This document shows positions 16,741 through 25,084 of a DNA stretch of 64,000 nt, one piece after another. The stretch's first letter is position 1, and every line of letters starts with the position of its first letter. The notes beneath the pieces were generated by a model. That model was not told where the DNA came from. It worked only from the letters and a program-made list of their open reading frames with translations, and did not search any database. The stretch lies in the NCBI RefSeq assembly GCF_005405385.1, contig NZ_BJDY01000003.1, positions 372,001 through 436,000 of the forward strand, read 5' to 3'. A program made the translations under genes and the position numbers. This stretch comes from Lactiplantibacillus mudanjiangensis. GTDB taxonomy: Bacteria > Bacillota > Bacilli > Lactobacillales > Lactobacillaceae.

Positions 16741-17160
16741 CTAATTATAATAACTAGCAGCCATTTGACGCATCATTTTCTTAAAGCGGCGTTTTCGGAA
16801 CCAACCAAGTAAGGCAGCACCAATCCGGTTATTCGCCTGGGTGCGAGCGTCTTTACCGAGCATCGTTTCCGCATAAGTGAGTTGGGTTTCATGATCAGCG
16901 TTTTTGATGAACTGGTAATCGACACCGTAATGATCACGGGGCGTTTCGAGTTCATAAGCGTAACGTTGGCCAGGTTCGGCGTGGGTGATCGTTAGATGAC
17001 CTTCCATGCCGTTAGCCCACTTTTTGGTGTAACGGTAGCCGGCTAAGCCTTGCTTAGGGGCTGGTTTCCCAGTTTGTTGTTGAATATCGACACGAGCTGA
17101 GCCAATCAATTGCTGGTAAAGATAATCTACAGGTGCATTTAAGGTTAAGCTAATCTGCAT
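16741..17160 (-). CDS. DUF3284-domain protein of PTS operon
   Basis: A 139-residue protein that matches DUF3284 as remembered: MQISLTLNAPVDYLYQQL, then IQQQTGK and a GYRYTKKW segment. DUF3284 proteins occur almost only next to beta-glucoside PTS genes in lactobacilli; the biochemical role is unknown, and the fold looks like a START/polyketide-cyclase type domain. ATG 17160 has AAGGAG upstream; a longer frame from 17217 has none. It overlaps the 62-residue membrane gene by 11 nt. Confidence 0.75.
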   Translation of the reverse strand: MQISLTLNAPVDYLYQQLIGSARVDIQQQTGKPAPKQGLAGYRYTKKWANGMEGHLTITHAEPGQRYAYELETPRDHYGVDYQFIKNADHETQLTYAETMLGKDARTQANNRIGAALLGWFRKRRFKKMMRQMAASYYN

Positions 17161-17338
17161 GTTTTTGGCTCCTTTCCAAGTGGACAACGCGCCGATAGAC
17201 CCCAAAGAGCGCAGCACAGCCCACTAATCCTAATCCGAGCGTGACCCACTGACCAGTGGTGCCCGCCAACGGACTCAAAACGACGGCTAATAAGGTAAGG
17301 TTCATCCCGATAAGTAAACTCTGCTTTAAGGTTTTCAT
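17150..17338 (-). CDS. Small two-helix membrane protein
   Basis: A 62-residue protein with two hydrophobic helices (about 7-25 and 31-47) and a charged tail (RRVVHLERSQKHAD). It lies 7 nt after the PTS IIC gene and overlaps the DUF3284 gene by 11 nt, so it belongs to the operon. Function is unknown; an accessory role for the permease is possible. Confidence 0.6.
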   Translation of the reverse strand: MKTLKQSLLIGMNLTLLAVVLSPLAGTTGQWVTLGLGLVGCAALFGVYRRVVHLERSQKHAD

Positions 17339-17345
17339 ACGTTAA

Positions 17346-18710
17346 TTAAGCTCCAATCGAATCTGGTTTAATCTTGTTTGCGGCTTTAACAAATGGAATG
17401 TAAATCGCAAAGGCAATTAAGCCGTTGACAACTTGCAAGACAACTGAACGCCAGTCCATTGTGGCAACTAAGGCATTCATGATAGGTGGCATTGACCAAA
17501 CAATGTTGTTGGTAATTGGTGAAACTAAGCCGGCAGAAATTGCACCGTAGGCAATAGAAACGGTTACAACTGGTGCTAAAATAAATGGAATAAAGTAAAT
17601 TGGATCTAAGACGATTGGTAACCCAAACATAACAGGTTCGTTGATGTTGAAGAAGCCAGGTCCAATAGCTAATTTGGCCACTGAACGTTGATCGTCTCGT
17701 TTACTGAACATTAAAATGGCAATTAATAAGAGTAATGTTGAACCGGCACCACCGATCCAAGCATATAAGTCAAAACAGTTCCGAGTCCAAAGATATGGTA
17801 AAGCCTTGTGTGCTTGGAAAGCATTGACGTTGGCTAATTGAGCAGTCAACCAAATCCCATCCAAGATTGGGGCTAAGACGTTGGAACCGTGAATCCCAAA
17901 GAACCAGAAAACTTGAACTAAGAGGGTCATCAATAAGACGGCGCCATAACCTTGGCTCATGCTTAAAAGTGGTTCTTGGATCACTTTAGCGATCCATTCG
18001 ATAACGGTCGTTTGACCAAAGTTGCTGACAAGCCAGTTGATAATCCCAACAACGTAGAAGGCAGCGGCGGCTGGAATAACCCCGGTGAAGGCGTTTGCAA
18101 CAGCCGGTGGCACTGAGTCAGGCATTTTAATCGTAATGTGTTTCTTCATTAAGAAAATATAGCAAGTGCTGGCAATGGCGCCTAAAATCATGACGGTAAA
18201 GAACCCGTAGGAACCAAAGTAAGTATTAAAGTTAAAATAACCCCAAGCAGTGACTTTTTTGCCAGCCACAGCCATGCCTGAATCCGTTAAGATTTTAGTA
18301 GCGCCGGCACTGAGGCTTTTCGTCAAGGTGCCAGTGAAGCTTTGTGGCAAGCTCATGATGAACGTCCCTAAAGTGACGATCCCACCAGTGACTGGTTCAA
18401 CTTTGTATTGAATTGCTAATTGGTAGCCAAAAGTGAATGAGAAGATTAACCCTAAGATGGCTAACGTCCCGGTCCAAACCATGGCATTGATCCCAATCAG
18501 CCATTGCATTGAGTTAACAAAGCCCATCCAACCAAATTTTGTTGGAATATCGCGGACTAAGGCATTTAAAACCGTGGCAATTGACCCAGCCATCATGGCT
18601 GGCATCATTGCAATAAAGGCGTCCCGTAATGCGACTAACCAACGAACGGCGCCGATTTTAGCGGCGACTGGTACTAAGTGTTTATTGAGCCATTCAATAA
18701 ATGAATTCAT
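17346..18710 (-). CDS. PTS cellobiose-type EIIC permease
   Basis: A 454-residue permease of the lactose/cellobiose PTS group. It is longer than the 15101 gene because of an insert near residues 125-165 (LTKSLSAGATKILTDSG...). Family landmarks are FFGIHGSNVLAPI and FNINEPVMFGLPIV. It follows a GntR gene 63 nt upstream and precedes a small membrane protein and DUF3284. No EIIA, EIIB or glycosidase is adjacent, so the sugar is unknown. Confidence 0.87.
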   Translation of the reverse strand: MNSFIEWLNKHLVPVAAKIGAVRWLVALRDAFIAMMPAMMAGSIATVLNALVRDIPTKFGWMGFVNSMQWLIGINAMVWTGTLAILGLIFSFTFGYQLAIQYKVEPVTGGIVTLGTFIMSLPQSFTGTLTKSLSAGATKILTDSGMAVAGKKVTAWGYFNFNTYFGSYGFFTVMILGAIASTCYIFLMKKHITIKMPDSVPPAVANAFTGVIPAAAAFYVVGIINWLVSNFGQTTVIEWIAKVIQEPLLSMSQGYGAVLLMTLLVQVFWFFGIHGSNVLAPILDGIWLTAQLANVNAFQAHKALPYLWTRNCFDLYAWIGGAGSTLLLLIAILMFSKRDDQRSVAKLAIGPGFFNINEPVMFGLPIVLDPIYFIPFILAPVVTVSIAYGAISAGLVSPITNNIVWSMPPIMNALVATMDWRSVVLQVVNGLIAFAIYIPFVKAANKIKPDSIGA

Positions 18711-18742
18711 GATACCCTCACTCCTAATGATTTAAATTCGTT

Positions 18743-18766
18743 GTCGATCAATTTCCCCTGATCGAC
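18743..18766 (-). other. Hairpin between gntR and PTS IIC
   Basis: Perfect eight-bp arms GTCGATCA/TGATCGAC with an eight-base loop. No T-run follows on the minus strand, so it is more likely an mRNA processing or stability element, or an operator, than a terminator. Confidence 0.4.
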
Positions 18767-18773
18767 TCCCGTA

Positions 18774-19484
18774 CTAGTTTTGTAGGTCGATGTTTTCCGT
18801 GTGGTAATACAGTTCTAAATCTGGATAAACGAAGTAGGTTTGTGAAAAGTTAAAAACACTTCCGTTAGCCAAATAGTTAATGCCGTCTAAACACAACGTT
18901 TTATCACCGACCGGTTCATTCATCAACTGCGCCCGCGTCGCAGTCAAGCGAACTTGATGCACGTAGTTTTCCGTTGTACTCCCGTAAATATCATAAGCTT
19001 CCCGTAAAAAAGCGAAGATTGAATGCTTAACCCCATCTTCGGATAAAAATGGCACGATTGCTTTCGGGAAATAAGATTCTTCCAAACTATATAAACGATC
19101 TTTGAGGTAACGTAATCGGATAACGCGATGTAACTCGGTGCTAACTTCAATATTGCCTTGGTTGGCCAGTCTTTCATCGGCTAAGATCTTATCAAAAGTG
19201 ACAATCTTTGACGTTAGTGGTCCCCCTTCGACCATGGCGGCTTGATCGAAACCAATGGATAAGTTCAGAATCGTCCCGGAGTTTTCGGGTTGCTTAATAA
19301 TAAAGTACCCACTACCTTGGACGCGCCGAAGTAGGCCATGGCGAAAGACGACATCGATCGCTTTGCGAATTGTACTGCGACTGGCATCAAATCGGACCAT
19401 TAATGCTTTTTCGGTCGGTAGCTTGGTCACGTATTCGTCTGCCATTATTGATTTAATAATCGCTTGCGCAATTGTATGATACAT
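18774..19484 (-). CDS. GntR-family (HutC/UTRA) regulator
   Basis: A 236-residue regulator: an N-terminal winged helix (LPTEKALMVRFDASRSTIRKAIDVVFRHGLL) followed by a UTRA ligand-binding domain (about 70-236). It is the first gene of the operon with PTS IIC, so it probably senses the incoming sugar phosphate. ATG 19484 has AGGAGGTG upstream and was chosen over a longer in-frame reading that starts at 19520. Confidence 0.85.
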   Translation of the reverse strand: MYHTIAQAIIKSIMADEYVTKLPTEKALMVRFDASRSTIRKAIDVVFRHGLLRRVQGSGYFIIKQPENSGTILNLSIGFDQAAMVEGGPLTSKIVTFDKILADERLANQGNIEVSTELHRVIRLRYLKDRLYSLEESYFPKAIVPFLSEDGVKHSIFAFLREAYDIYGSTTENYVHQVRLTATRAQLMNEPVGDKTLCLDGINYLANGSVFNFSQTYFVYPDLELYYHTENIDLQN

Positions 19485-19539
19485 GTTCACACCTCCTAAC
19501 TTTTCAAAATTGGTACGCACCTATAAAATTTGTGGCCAC

Positions 19540-19575
19540 CATTAGGATAGCATAATTTTTATGAAAGCGCTTCAA
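19540..19575 (-). promoter_or_regulatory. gntR operon promoter with cre-like site
   Basis: On the minus strand TTGAAG, 17 bp, TGCTAT. The cre-like TTGAAGCGCTTTCAT overlaps the -35, so CcpA repression is plausible; two bases deviate from the cre consensus. Confidence 0.45.
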
Positions 19576-19737
19576 GATAACGAAATTTATACCAAAGAAT
19601 TTATAAGTTAATACAAGGCCGGCCGGCTGGGGTTATGAAGAAGTCGACCGGTTAAAATCGGGCGAGAAAGTTGTCATTTAGCTGTTTAAACTGATTACCT
19701 CAGTGAGTTTTTAGCATTTTTTGACGATTTTAGCTTG

Positions 19738-19756
19738 CCTTCGAGCAACTCGAAGG
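19738..19756. other. Perfect hairpin upstream of the 37-residue ORF
   Basis: CCTTCGAG-CAA-CTCGAAGG, eight-bp stem with a three-base loop, 45 bases before the small ORF. It could be an operator or a leader hairpin. The preceding stretch from 19521 holds the gntR promoter and a GC-rich GGCCGGCCGGC patch of no known role. Confidence 0.35.
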
Positions 19757-19800
19757 TCGTAAACTAACGCTATTGATTTTAAAACAAGGGGGCCATTGAA

Positions 19801-19914
19801 ATGGCAATTTTACAAATTTTAGCAGTCGTACTCGTGGCAACAGGACTCTTAACACTAGTTGGCGACCCAACTCAATCACGGGTTAAGCATCCGAAGCGCG
19901 GATCAAATGTTTGA
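19801..19914 (+). CDS. 37-residue single-helix membrane peptide
   Basis: ATG 19801 follows an AAGGGGG ribosome site. The product is one hydrophobic helix (about residues 3-21, ILQILAVVLVATGLLTLV) and a basic tail containing KHPKRG, which predicts a single-pass membrane peptide with the tail in the cytosol. No family was recognised. It lies alone, with a perfect hairpin upstream and an aldo/keto reductase gene 64 nt downstream in the same direction. Confidence 0.5.
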   Translation: MAILQILAVVLVATGLLTLVGDPTQSRVKHPKRGSNV

Positions 19915-19978
19915 CCGGACCTAGTGGTTTAGGCTTACACTAATCATGTAAATTTGAAATGAATTAAGGAGTGATTAG

Positions 19979-20851
19979 ATGGCAACGATTAATGCGGCGA
20001 ATGCCGGGACGTATGCTTTTGATGAGAACTTTAAGGTAAATCGTTTGGGCTATGGGACGATGCAATTAACGGGTCCTGGGACTTGGGGCCCTTACGCTGA
20101 TCCGGCTAATGGGGTTAAAGTGATCCAAAAGGCATTGGACTATGGAGTGAACTTCTTTGATACGGCCGATTCTTATGGCCCATGGTTTGCGGATCGTTAC
20201 TTAGCTGCTGGACTAAAAGATGCGGCCAATCGCAATCAAATTTTTATTTCTGATAAAGTGGGTCAAACGCGGCAAGGGCCTAACATTTGGACGCCGCATG
20301 GTGAACCACATTATTTGCGGCAACAAGTGGAAGTATCGATGATGACGTTAGGAATCGATCACGAAGACTTGGTCTTTTTGCATCGAATTGATGATCATTT
20401 TTCAATTGAGGACCAAGTAGGGGAACTCAAACAACTACAAACTGAAGGTAAGATTAAGCACATCGGATTGAGCCAAGTGTCGGTTGAACAAATCAAGGCG
20501 GCGCAAAAGGTGGCTAACATCGATGCGATTGAGAATCTATATAACGTGGCTAACCACCAAGATGATGATGTGTTGGACTACGCTGCTGATCAAGGGATGG
20601 CGTTCTTGCCATGGTTCCCATTAGCTACTGGCAAACTAGCTGAAGCAGGTGGTGCGCTGAGTGCGATGGCGCAAAAGTATCAAGTCAGTCCAGCTCAAAT
20701 TGCGTTAGCTTGGTTACTCAAACGGTCACCAAATGTGTTACCAATTCCTGGTACTAGTTCGGTTGATCATTTGGCAGATAACGTTGCGGCGGCCAATGTC
20801 CAACTCTCAACGGCTGATTTTAATGAACTCAGTCAATTGAGTGCTAAATAA
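19979..20851 (+). CDS. Aldo/keto reductase
   Basis: A 290-residue NAD(P)H-dependent reductase with a TIM-barrel fold. The catalytic set is visible: Asp and Tyr in FFDTADSYGP, Lys in FISDKVGQ and His in LVFLHRIDD. The C-terminal cofactor region IPGTSSVDHLADNVAA is typical. The substrate is unknown; close relatives reduce small aldehydes and ketones. AAGGAG precedes the ATG, and it ends in its own terminator. Confidence 0.9.
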   Translation: MATINAANAGTYAFDENFKVNRLGYGTMQLTGPGTWGPYADPANGVKVIQKALDYGVNFFDTADSYGPWFADRYLAAGLKDAANRNQIFISDKVGQTRQGPNIWTPHGEPHYLRQQVEVSMMTLGIDHEDLVFLHRIDDHFSIEDQVGELKQLQTEGKIKHIGLSQVSVEQIKAAQKVANIDAIENLYNVANHQDDDVLDYAADQGMAFLPWFPLATGKLAEAGGALSAMAQKYQVSPAQIALAWLLKRSPNVLPIPGTSSVDHLADNVAAANVQLSTADFNELSQLSAK

Positions 20852-20858
20852 ACTGATG

Positions 20859-20891
20859 AACGAGTTTGGGATAAAACCCAGATTCGTTTTT
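20859..20891 (+). terminator. Terminator of aldo/keto reductase gene
   Basis: AACGAGTTTGGG pairs with CCCAGATTCGTT through G-U pairs, loop ATAAAA, then five T. It shares the 14-base core TGGGATAAAACCCA with the terminator at 5757 on the opposite strand. Confidence 0.8.
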
Positions 20892-20966
20892 AATTTGATT
20901 TGGCATTTGGTGGCAATTTCACGTAAAATAGATAACTATCGAATTGAGAAAGAGGATTGAGTGTCT

Positions 20967-21422
20967 ATGAGTACCCGAATTAAGAGTGACAACCCAACCG
21001 TTTATTTAGCCGGCCCTTGGTTTACGGAAGGCCAGCCTGAACGGTTAGCGAAGATTGAACAATTGATGGACGAGTTGAAAATGACGTACTATAGTCCTCG
21101 ACTAGATGGGATTGACTTAACGCCAGACGCCACCGATGCCGATCGGAACGCGGTTTTTGCGGATAATGTTGACCATTTAAAAGCGGCTAAGTTAGTTGTT
21201 GCCGTGATTGATGGTTTTGATACCGGCACTATCTGGGAAACCGGGACGGCCTATGGCTTGGATATTCCAGTCGCTTATTACTTGGAAACTTTGGGTGATG
21301 GGACATTTAACGTGATGCTAGCTAAATCAGGCAAGGCCACGATTCAAAATATGGCTGACTTAAAGACCTTCTTACAAGATCCCACGAGTGATGACTTCCA
21401 ATATACGGGCGCGATTCGCTAA
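20967..21422 (+). CDS. Nucleoside 2-deoxyribosyltransferase
   Basis: A 151-residue enzyme that swaps bases on 2'-deoxyribonucleosides for purine and pyrimidine salvage. It shows VYLAGPWF at the N-terminus, VAVIDGFDTGTIWETGTAYGL with the catalytic Glu in the E-T-G-T-A-Y-G motif, and family-typical size. ATG 20967 was preferred over GTG 20961 because GAGGA is better spaced. It is monocistronic and ends at a strong terminator. Confidence 0.9.
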   Translation: MSTRIKSDNPTVYLAGPWFTEGQPERLAKIEQLMDELKMTYYSPRLDGIDLTPDATDADRNAVFADNVDHLKAAKLVVAVIDGFDTGTIWETGTAYGLDIPVAYYLETLGDGTFNVMLAKSGKATIQNMADLKTFLQDPTSDDFQYTGAIR

Positions 21423-21466
21423 AAAAATAAACGGTTAGCCACAATGGGCTAGCCGTTTATTTTTTT
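21422..21466. terminator. Bidirectional terminator
   Basis: AAACGGTTAGCC pairs with GGCTAGCCGTTT (one G-U) with long A- and T-runs outside. It serves the deoxyribosyltransferase gene and the convergent YczE-like gene. Confidence 0.85.
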
Positions 21467-22131
21467 ACTTTGAAATTATGCACAAGCTTAGGAAAAACGA
21501 GACGATCAGCTGTTGCGATCAAAATGCCGTTCATCAAGAAAGAGTAAAATGTCCCGACATTCACAGCCAAGACTTGATGGGTGATGGTGAACGTGATAAT
21601 CATGATGATGATTGGTGGCACAAAGTCAATCAACTGTGAGGCCGTGGCGTTACCTTTCAAATACATAAATCGCAAGATATTGGTCGTATCATCGTTAGGA
21701 TGCATGAAGATGTTGGCTCGTTGATAAATGGAGATTGCGACACAAAAAGTTGAGACGCCGACCATCGACAAAATCATGCGAATAACCCAAGGTAGTTGCG
21801 ACACGCCTAGCATGGTGAAGCCAGCCGTAAATAGATCGACAAAATAGCTAAAACAAAGGACGAACAAGACTTCCCCAATAAATCGTGGAAGATCCAGTCG
21901 GCGAATGAGCAATTGATTGGTAATGGCATTGACTAGACCGATCAAAAAGAGCAGTAAGCCGACATCTAACCCAAAGGCCGCGTGCATATTTACGGCCGAA
22001 GCGGTCCAGATACCACTACCAAAGTTTGAGGTGATCGATAAGGCGTTTCCACAAGCATTGAGTACTAAACTAAAAATTAAGGCGGCAATTCGAGCGATCA
22101 TTGAATTGCCTGATTGCGTTGGTGTTGACAA
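21457..22131 (-). CDS. YczE/YyaS/YitT-family integral membrane protein
   Basis: A 224-residue membrane protein with about six helices. The early segment (LVLNACGNALSITSNFGSG, then W-x-A) matches the YczE-like family, whose role is unknown. The start is TTG 22131, chosen because an AGGGGG site lies upstream; ATG 22101 lacks a site. Its last bases lie within the shared terminator. Confidence 0.72.
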   Translation of the reverse strand: MSTPTQSGNSMIARIAALIFSLVLNACGNALSITSNFGSGIWTASAVNMHAAFGLDVGLLLFLIGLVNAITNQLLIRRLDLPRFIGEVLFVLCFSYFVDLFTAGFTMLGVSQLPWVIRMILSMVGVSTFCVAISIYQRANIFMHPNDDTTNILRFMYLKGNATASQLIDFVPPIIIMIITFTITHQVLAVNVGTFYSFLMNGILIATADRLVFPKLVHNFKVKK

Positions 22132-22282
22132 AAAAATAGCCCCCTATAAATGATTCGGAGGCTATCATAACGCGCCAGTCTTAGTAAAATCAATGCTAAA
22201 ACCGGCATTTTAGCTAAATTAATTAACAAAGTGCTAAGTTGTTTAAAGGGGTTTTAAGCTTCGGGGTAATCGAAGGTCTTTG

Positions 22283-23104
22283 CTAGCCATGCGCTCTGTT
22301 TTCGTTTAAGTTGAAGAAGTCTTGAAGGAAAACGGCAATTCCGTCTTGATCGTTAGCTAGGGTGACATCAGTGGCAGCTTGTTTGAGTGCAAGGTTGGCG
22401 TTACCCATGGCGACGCTATGATCGGCCAACTTAAACATACCAAGATCGTCTAAAGTACTGCCGAAAACAATGGTGTGTGCTCGATCGATGCCAGTGACCC
22501 GTTGAATCGCGGCTAAAGCAGTGGCCCGGTCAATATGAGCGGGGACAACTTCTAAATGGTGATCAGCACTAGTTAGATTCAAGTTTGTCAGATCAACTAA
22601 AAGTTGACGGACTAAAGCAAGGTTCGTTGGTTCACCGTAAACAATTGCGTTGGTGATGTGATCACCTAGGTTGGTTAAAAATTCGGGTCCAATCAACGGC
22701 ATTGTACTGAGTTCCGCCGGTAAGTTCATATGAGCTTGCGTCGCGGCAGCTTCGTAAGGTACTTTGTCACCGGTGTAATAGATACGATTGGTTTCAAAGA
22801 AGTAGACACGACAATGGTTACTCAAGGTGATTTGGTAAATCGTTTTGAGTTGTTTGTTGGTTAAATGTGCGTTGACCAAGTTGTTGCCTTGTTCGTAAGT
22901 TGCACCATCTGCGGCAATGACTTTAACCGCTGGATCAATATTATTAGCGGCTTGACGGGCTAATGGTAACATCCGGCCACTAACGAGATAGACCTGATGT
23001 CCTTGGGCGATGACTTGTTTGAGCGTTTGGTGCGTGTTGGGTGTCAGCATGGTATGGTTGACCATCAAGGCGCCATCGACATCCGAACAAATTAAATATG
23101 TCAT
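22283..23104 (-). CDS. Cof-type HAD-IIB hydrolase (sugar phosphatase-like)
   Basis: A 273-residue phosphatase of the HAD-IIB branch. Motif I reads SDVDGAL, with the nucleophile and acid Asp pair intact but Ala in place of the usual Thr. VSGR, motif II, occurs near residue 40. The late GSTLDDLGMFKLADHSVAMGNA gives motifs III-IV. Family members dephosphorylate sugar phosphates or FMN-like cofactors; the substrate is unknown. Confidence 0.85.
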   Translation of the reverse strand: MTYLICSDVDGALMVNHTMLTPNTHQTLKQVIAQGHQVYLVSGRMLPLARQAANNIDPAVKVIAADGATYEQGNNLVNAHLTNKQLKTIYQITLSNHCRVYFFETNRIYYTGDKVPYEAAATQAHMNLPAELSTMPLIGPEFLTNLGDHITNAIVYGEPTNLALVRQLLVDLTNLNLTSADHHLEVVPAHIDRATALAAIQRVTGIDRAHTIVFGSTLDDLGMFKLADHSVAMGNANLALKQAATDVTLANDQDGIAVFLQDFFNLNENRAHG

Positions 23105-23172
23105 TAAACTGGCCTCCTAAGATAAATCTATTATACGCGTCTTTGCCGTGCGAGCGCACTTTTTAGACATAT

Positions 23173-23198
23173 TTCGTTGGTAAAAATTAATCAACGAA
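23173..23198. promoter_or_regulatory. Inverted repeat between HAD and oleate hydratase genes
   Basis: TTCGTTG (23173-23179) and CAACGAA (23192-23198), perfect seven-base arms with a 12-base spacer. It is an operator candidate for either divergent gene. Confidence 0.35.
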
Positions 23199-23241
23199 TA
23201 AGTCGATATTATGAAAATTGTTAGTTGATTTCAGTTCAAAC

Positions 23242-23288
23242 TAGACAATCAGTATCCAAGTTGTATAATATATCTGTAAGCGTTAACA
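23242..23288 (+). promoter_or_regulatory. Oleate hydratase promoter with a perfect cre
   Basis: TAGACA (23242-23247), 16 bp, TATAAT (23264-23269). TGTAAGCGTTAACA (23275-23288) matches the cre consensus TGWAANCGNTNWCA at every position and lies on the transcript start, so CcpA would block initiation. Confidence 0.75.
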
Positions 23289-23314
23289 AATCCTAATTTT
23301 TGGGGGCGTTATTT

Positions 23315-25009
23315 ATGGTTAAAAGTAAAGCAATTATGATTGGTGCTGGGCTATCTAATATGGCCGCAGCGGTATATTTGATTCAAGATGGGCATTGGGA
23401 CGGTAAGGATATTACCTTCTATGGTGTCGATATGCATGGGGCTAATGATGGTGGATCAACCACGGACTTTAGCAACGAGTATTGGAACAAGAATCACCCA
23501 ATGGAAAACACGACCGGTTATGTCGCTCGTGGTGGTCGGATGTTAAACTATCGGACCTACGTTGATTTAATGGACTTGCTTGATCGGATTCCATCCGTGA
23601 CTGAACCTGGGATGACTGCAGCCGAAGATACCCGTGATTTTGATGCCAAGCATCGGACCTTTGATAAAGCACGGTTATTGCAAGGTGGTAAAGGCATTAT
23701 TAATGCCAGCAAGATGGGCTTTAATAACAAAGACCGCGCCTTAATGACCAAGTTAATTATGATGCCTGATAGTGAAGAAGAGAAGCTCGACAATGTTACG
23801 ATTGCCGAATACTTCGCTGACGATCCGCACATGTTCCAGACCAACTTCTGGTACATGTGGGAAACCACATTCGCGTTCCGGACACAAAGCTCCGCACAAG
23901 AACTACGGCGTTACATGCATCAAATGATTTATGAATTTACGCAAATTGAACATTTGGTTGGGGTTAACCGGACCCGTTACAACCAATTTGAAAGTATGAT
24001 TGAACCATTGATCAAGTACTTACAAGGTCAAAATGTGACCTTCATTAGTAACAAGATCGTGGAAGATTGGAAATTTAAAGACACGGCGATGCAAGATGAA
24101 ATCACCGTTACTGGTTTAGTTGTCAAAGATGTTGACACTGGTGAAGTTGAAAATGTCGAAGTCGATGATGATACCGGTGTGATCTTTACCAATGGGTCAA
24201 TTACTGATTCGGCAACCATGGGTGATTACAATACCCCCGCACCTGAAAATATGGAATATGGGGTTAGTGCTTCACTTTGGAAGAAAGCCACGGAACGGTT
24301 CTATAACTTAGGGACACCAGATAAGTTCTTTGACGATCGGAATGCCAGTGAATGGGTCAGCTTCACGTTGACGACCAAGGATCATTTATTCTTAAATGAA
24401 ATTGTTCGGATTACCACTCAAGAACCCGGCAATGCCTTGAATTCCTTCTTATCAACGACGCCAATTACGCCATTGAATCAAAAGGATATCAATATGTCGA
24501 TTGTGGTTCATCATCAACCACATTTCACCACTCAAAATCCTAATGAAACCGTGCTTTGGGGCTACTTCCTCTATCCACGGCGTAAGGGTGAATTCATCCA
24601 CAAACCATATATTGAAATGACTGGGAAAGAAATGGCCCAAGAACTGATTGGTCAATTATCAAAGGTTGATCCAGGTCCTGGTAATATCAAGGATAAAGAA
24701 AAGGAAATTCTTGATAGCATTATCAACAATATTCCAGTTTACATGCCATACGCATCAGCCTTGTTCAACAACCGGGCCAAGAGCGATCGGCCAGAAGTCT
24801 TACCAAAGCATTCCACCAACTTAGCCTTCACTGGTGAATTTGCGGAACAACCTTATCAGATGATCTTCACGGAACAAAGTGCGGTTCGTTCTGGTGAGAT
24901 TGCAGCTTATCACTTTGCCGGTGTCCCAATGGATAACTTAGTTAAGACACCACGTTATGACAAGGATCCAAAGACCTTGTTGAAAGCTACTAAGAAGTTA
25001 TTTGAATAA
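23315..25009 (+). CDS. ohyA: Oleate hydratase (myosin-cross-reactive antigen family)
   Basis: A 564-residue FAD enzyme that adds water across cis-9 double bonds of fatty acids, for example oleate to 10-hydroxystearate. IGAGLSNMAAAVYL binds FAD. The family landmarks YVARGGRMLNYRTYVDLMDLLDRIPS, FAFRTQSSAQELRRYMHQ and TGEFAEQP are all present, and the length equals that of known lactobacillar enzymes. ATG 23315 follows GGGGG. A cre overlaps the promoter start. In lactobacilli the activity is linked to detoxification of free unsaturated fatty acids. Confidence 0.95.
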   Translation: MVKSKAIMIGAGLSNMAAAVYLIQDGHWDGKDITFYGVDMHGANDGGSTTDFSNEYWNKNHPMENTTGYVARGGRMLNYRTYVDLMDLLDRIPSVTEPGMTAAEDTRDFDAKHRTFDKARLLQGGKGIINASKMGFNNKDRALMTKLIMMPDSEEEKLDNVTIAEYFADDPHMFQTNFWYMWETTFAFRTQSSAQELRRYMHQMIYEFTQIEHLVGVNRTRYNQFESMIEPLIKYLQGQNVTFISNKIVEDWKFKDTAMQDEITVTGLVVKDVDTGEVENVEVDDDTGVIFTNGSITDSATMGDYNTPAPENMEYGVSASLWKKATERFYNLGTPDKFFDDRNASEWVSFTLTTKDHLFLNEIVRITTQEPGNALNSFLSTTPITPLNQKDINMSIVVHHQPHFTTQNPNETVLWGYFLYPRRKGEFIHKPYIEMTGKEMAQELIGQLSKVDPGPGNIKDKEKEILDSIINNIPVYMPYASALFNNRAKSDRPEVLPKHSTNLAFTGEFAEQPYQMIFTEQSAVRSGEIAAYHFAGVPMDNLVKTPRYDKDPKTLLKATKKLFE

Positions 25010-25020
25010 AATGTACGAAC

Positions 25021-25060
25021 AAAAGCATCGTCAATCGAATGAGATTGACGATGCTTTTTT
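25021..25060. terminator. Terminator of oleate hydratase gene
   Basis: AAAAGCATCGTCAATC pairs perfectly with GATTGACGATGCTTTT, six-base loop, followed by TT. It could also stop the convergent secreted-protein gene. Confidence 0.88.
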
Positions 25061-25084
25061 AATTGGTATTAATGGGATAACTAG

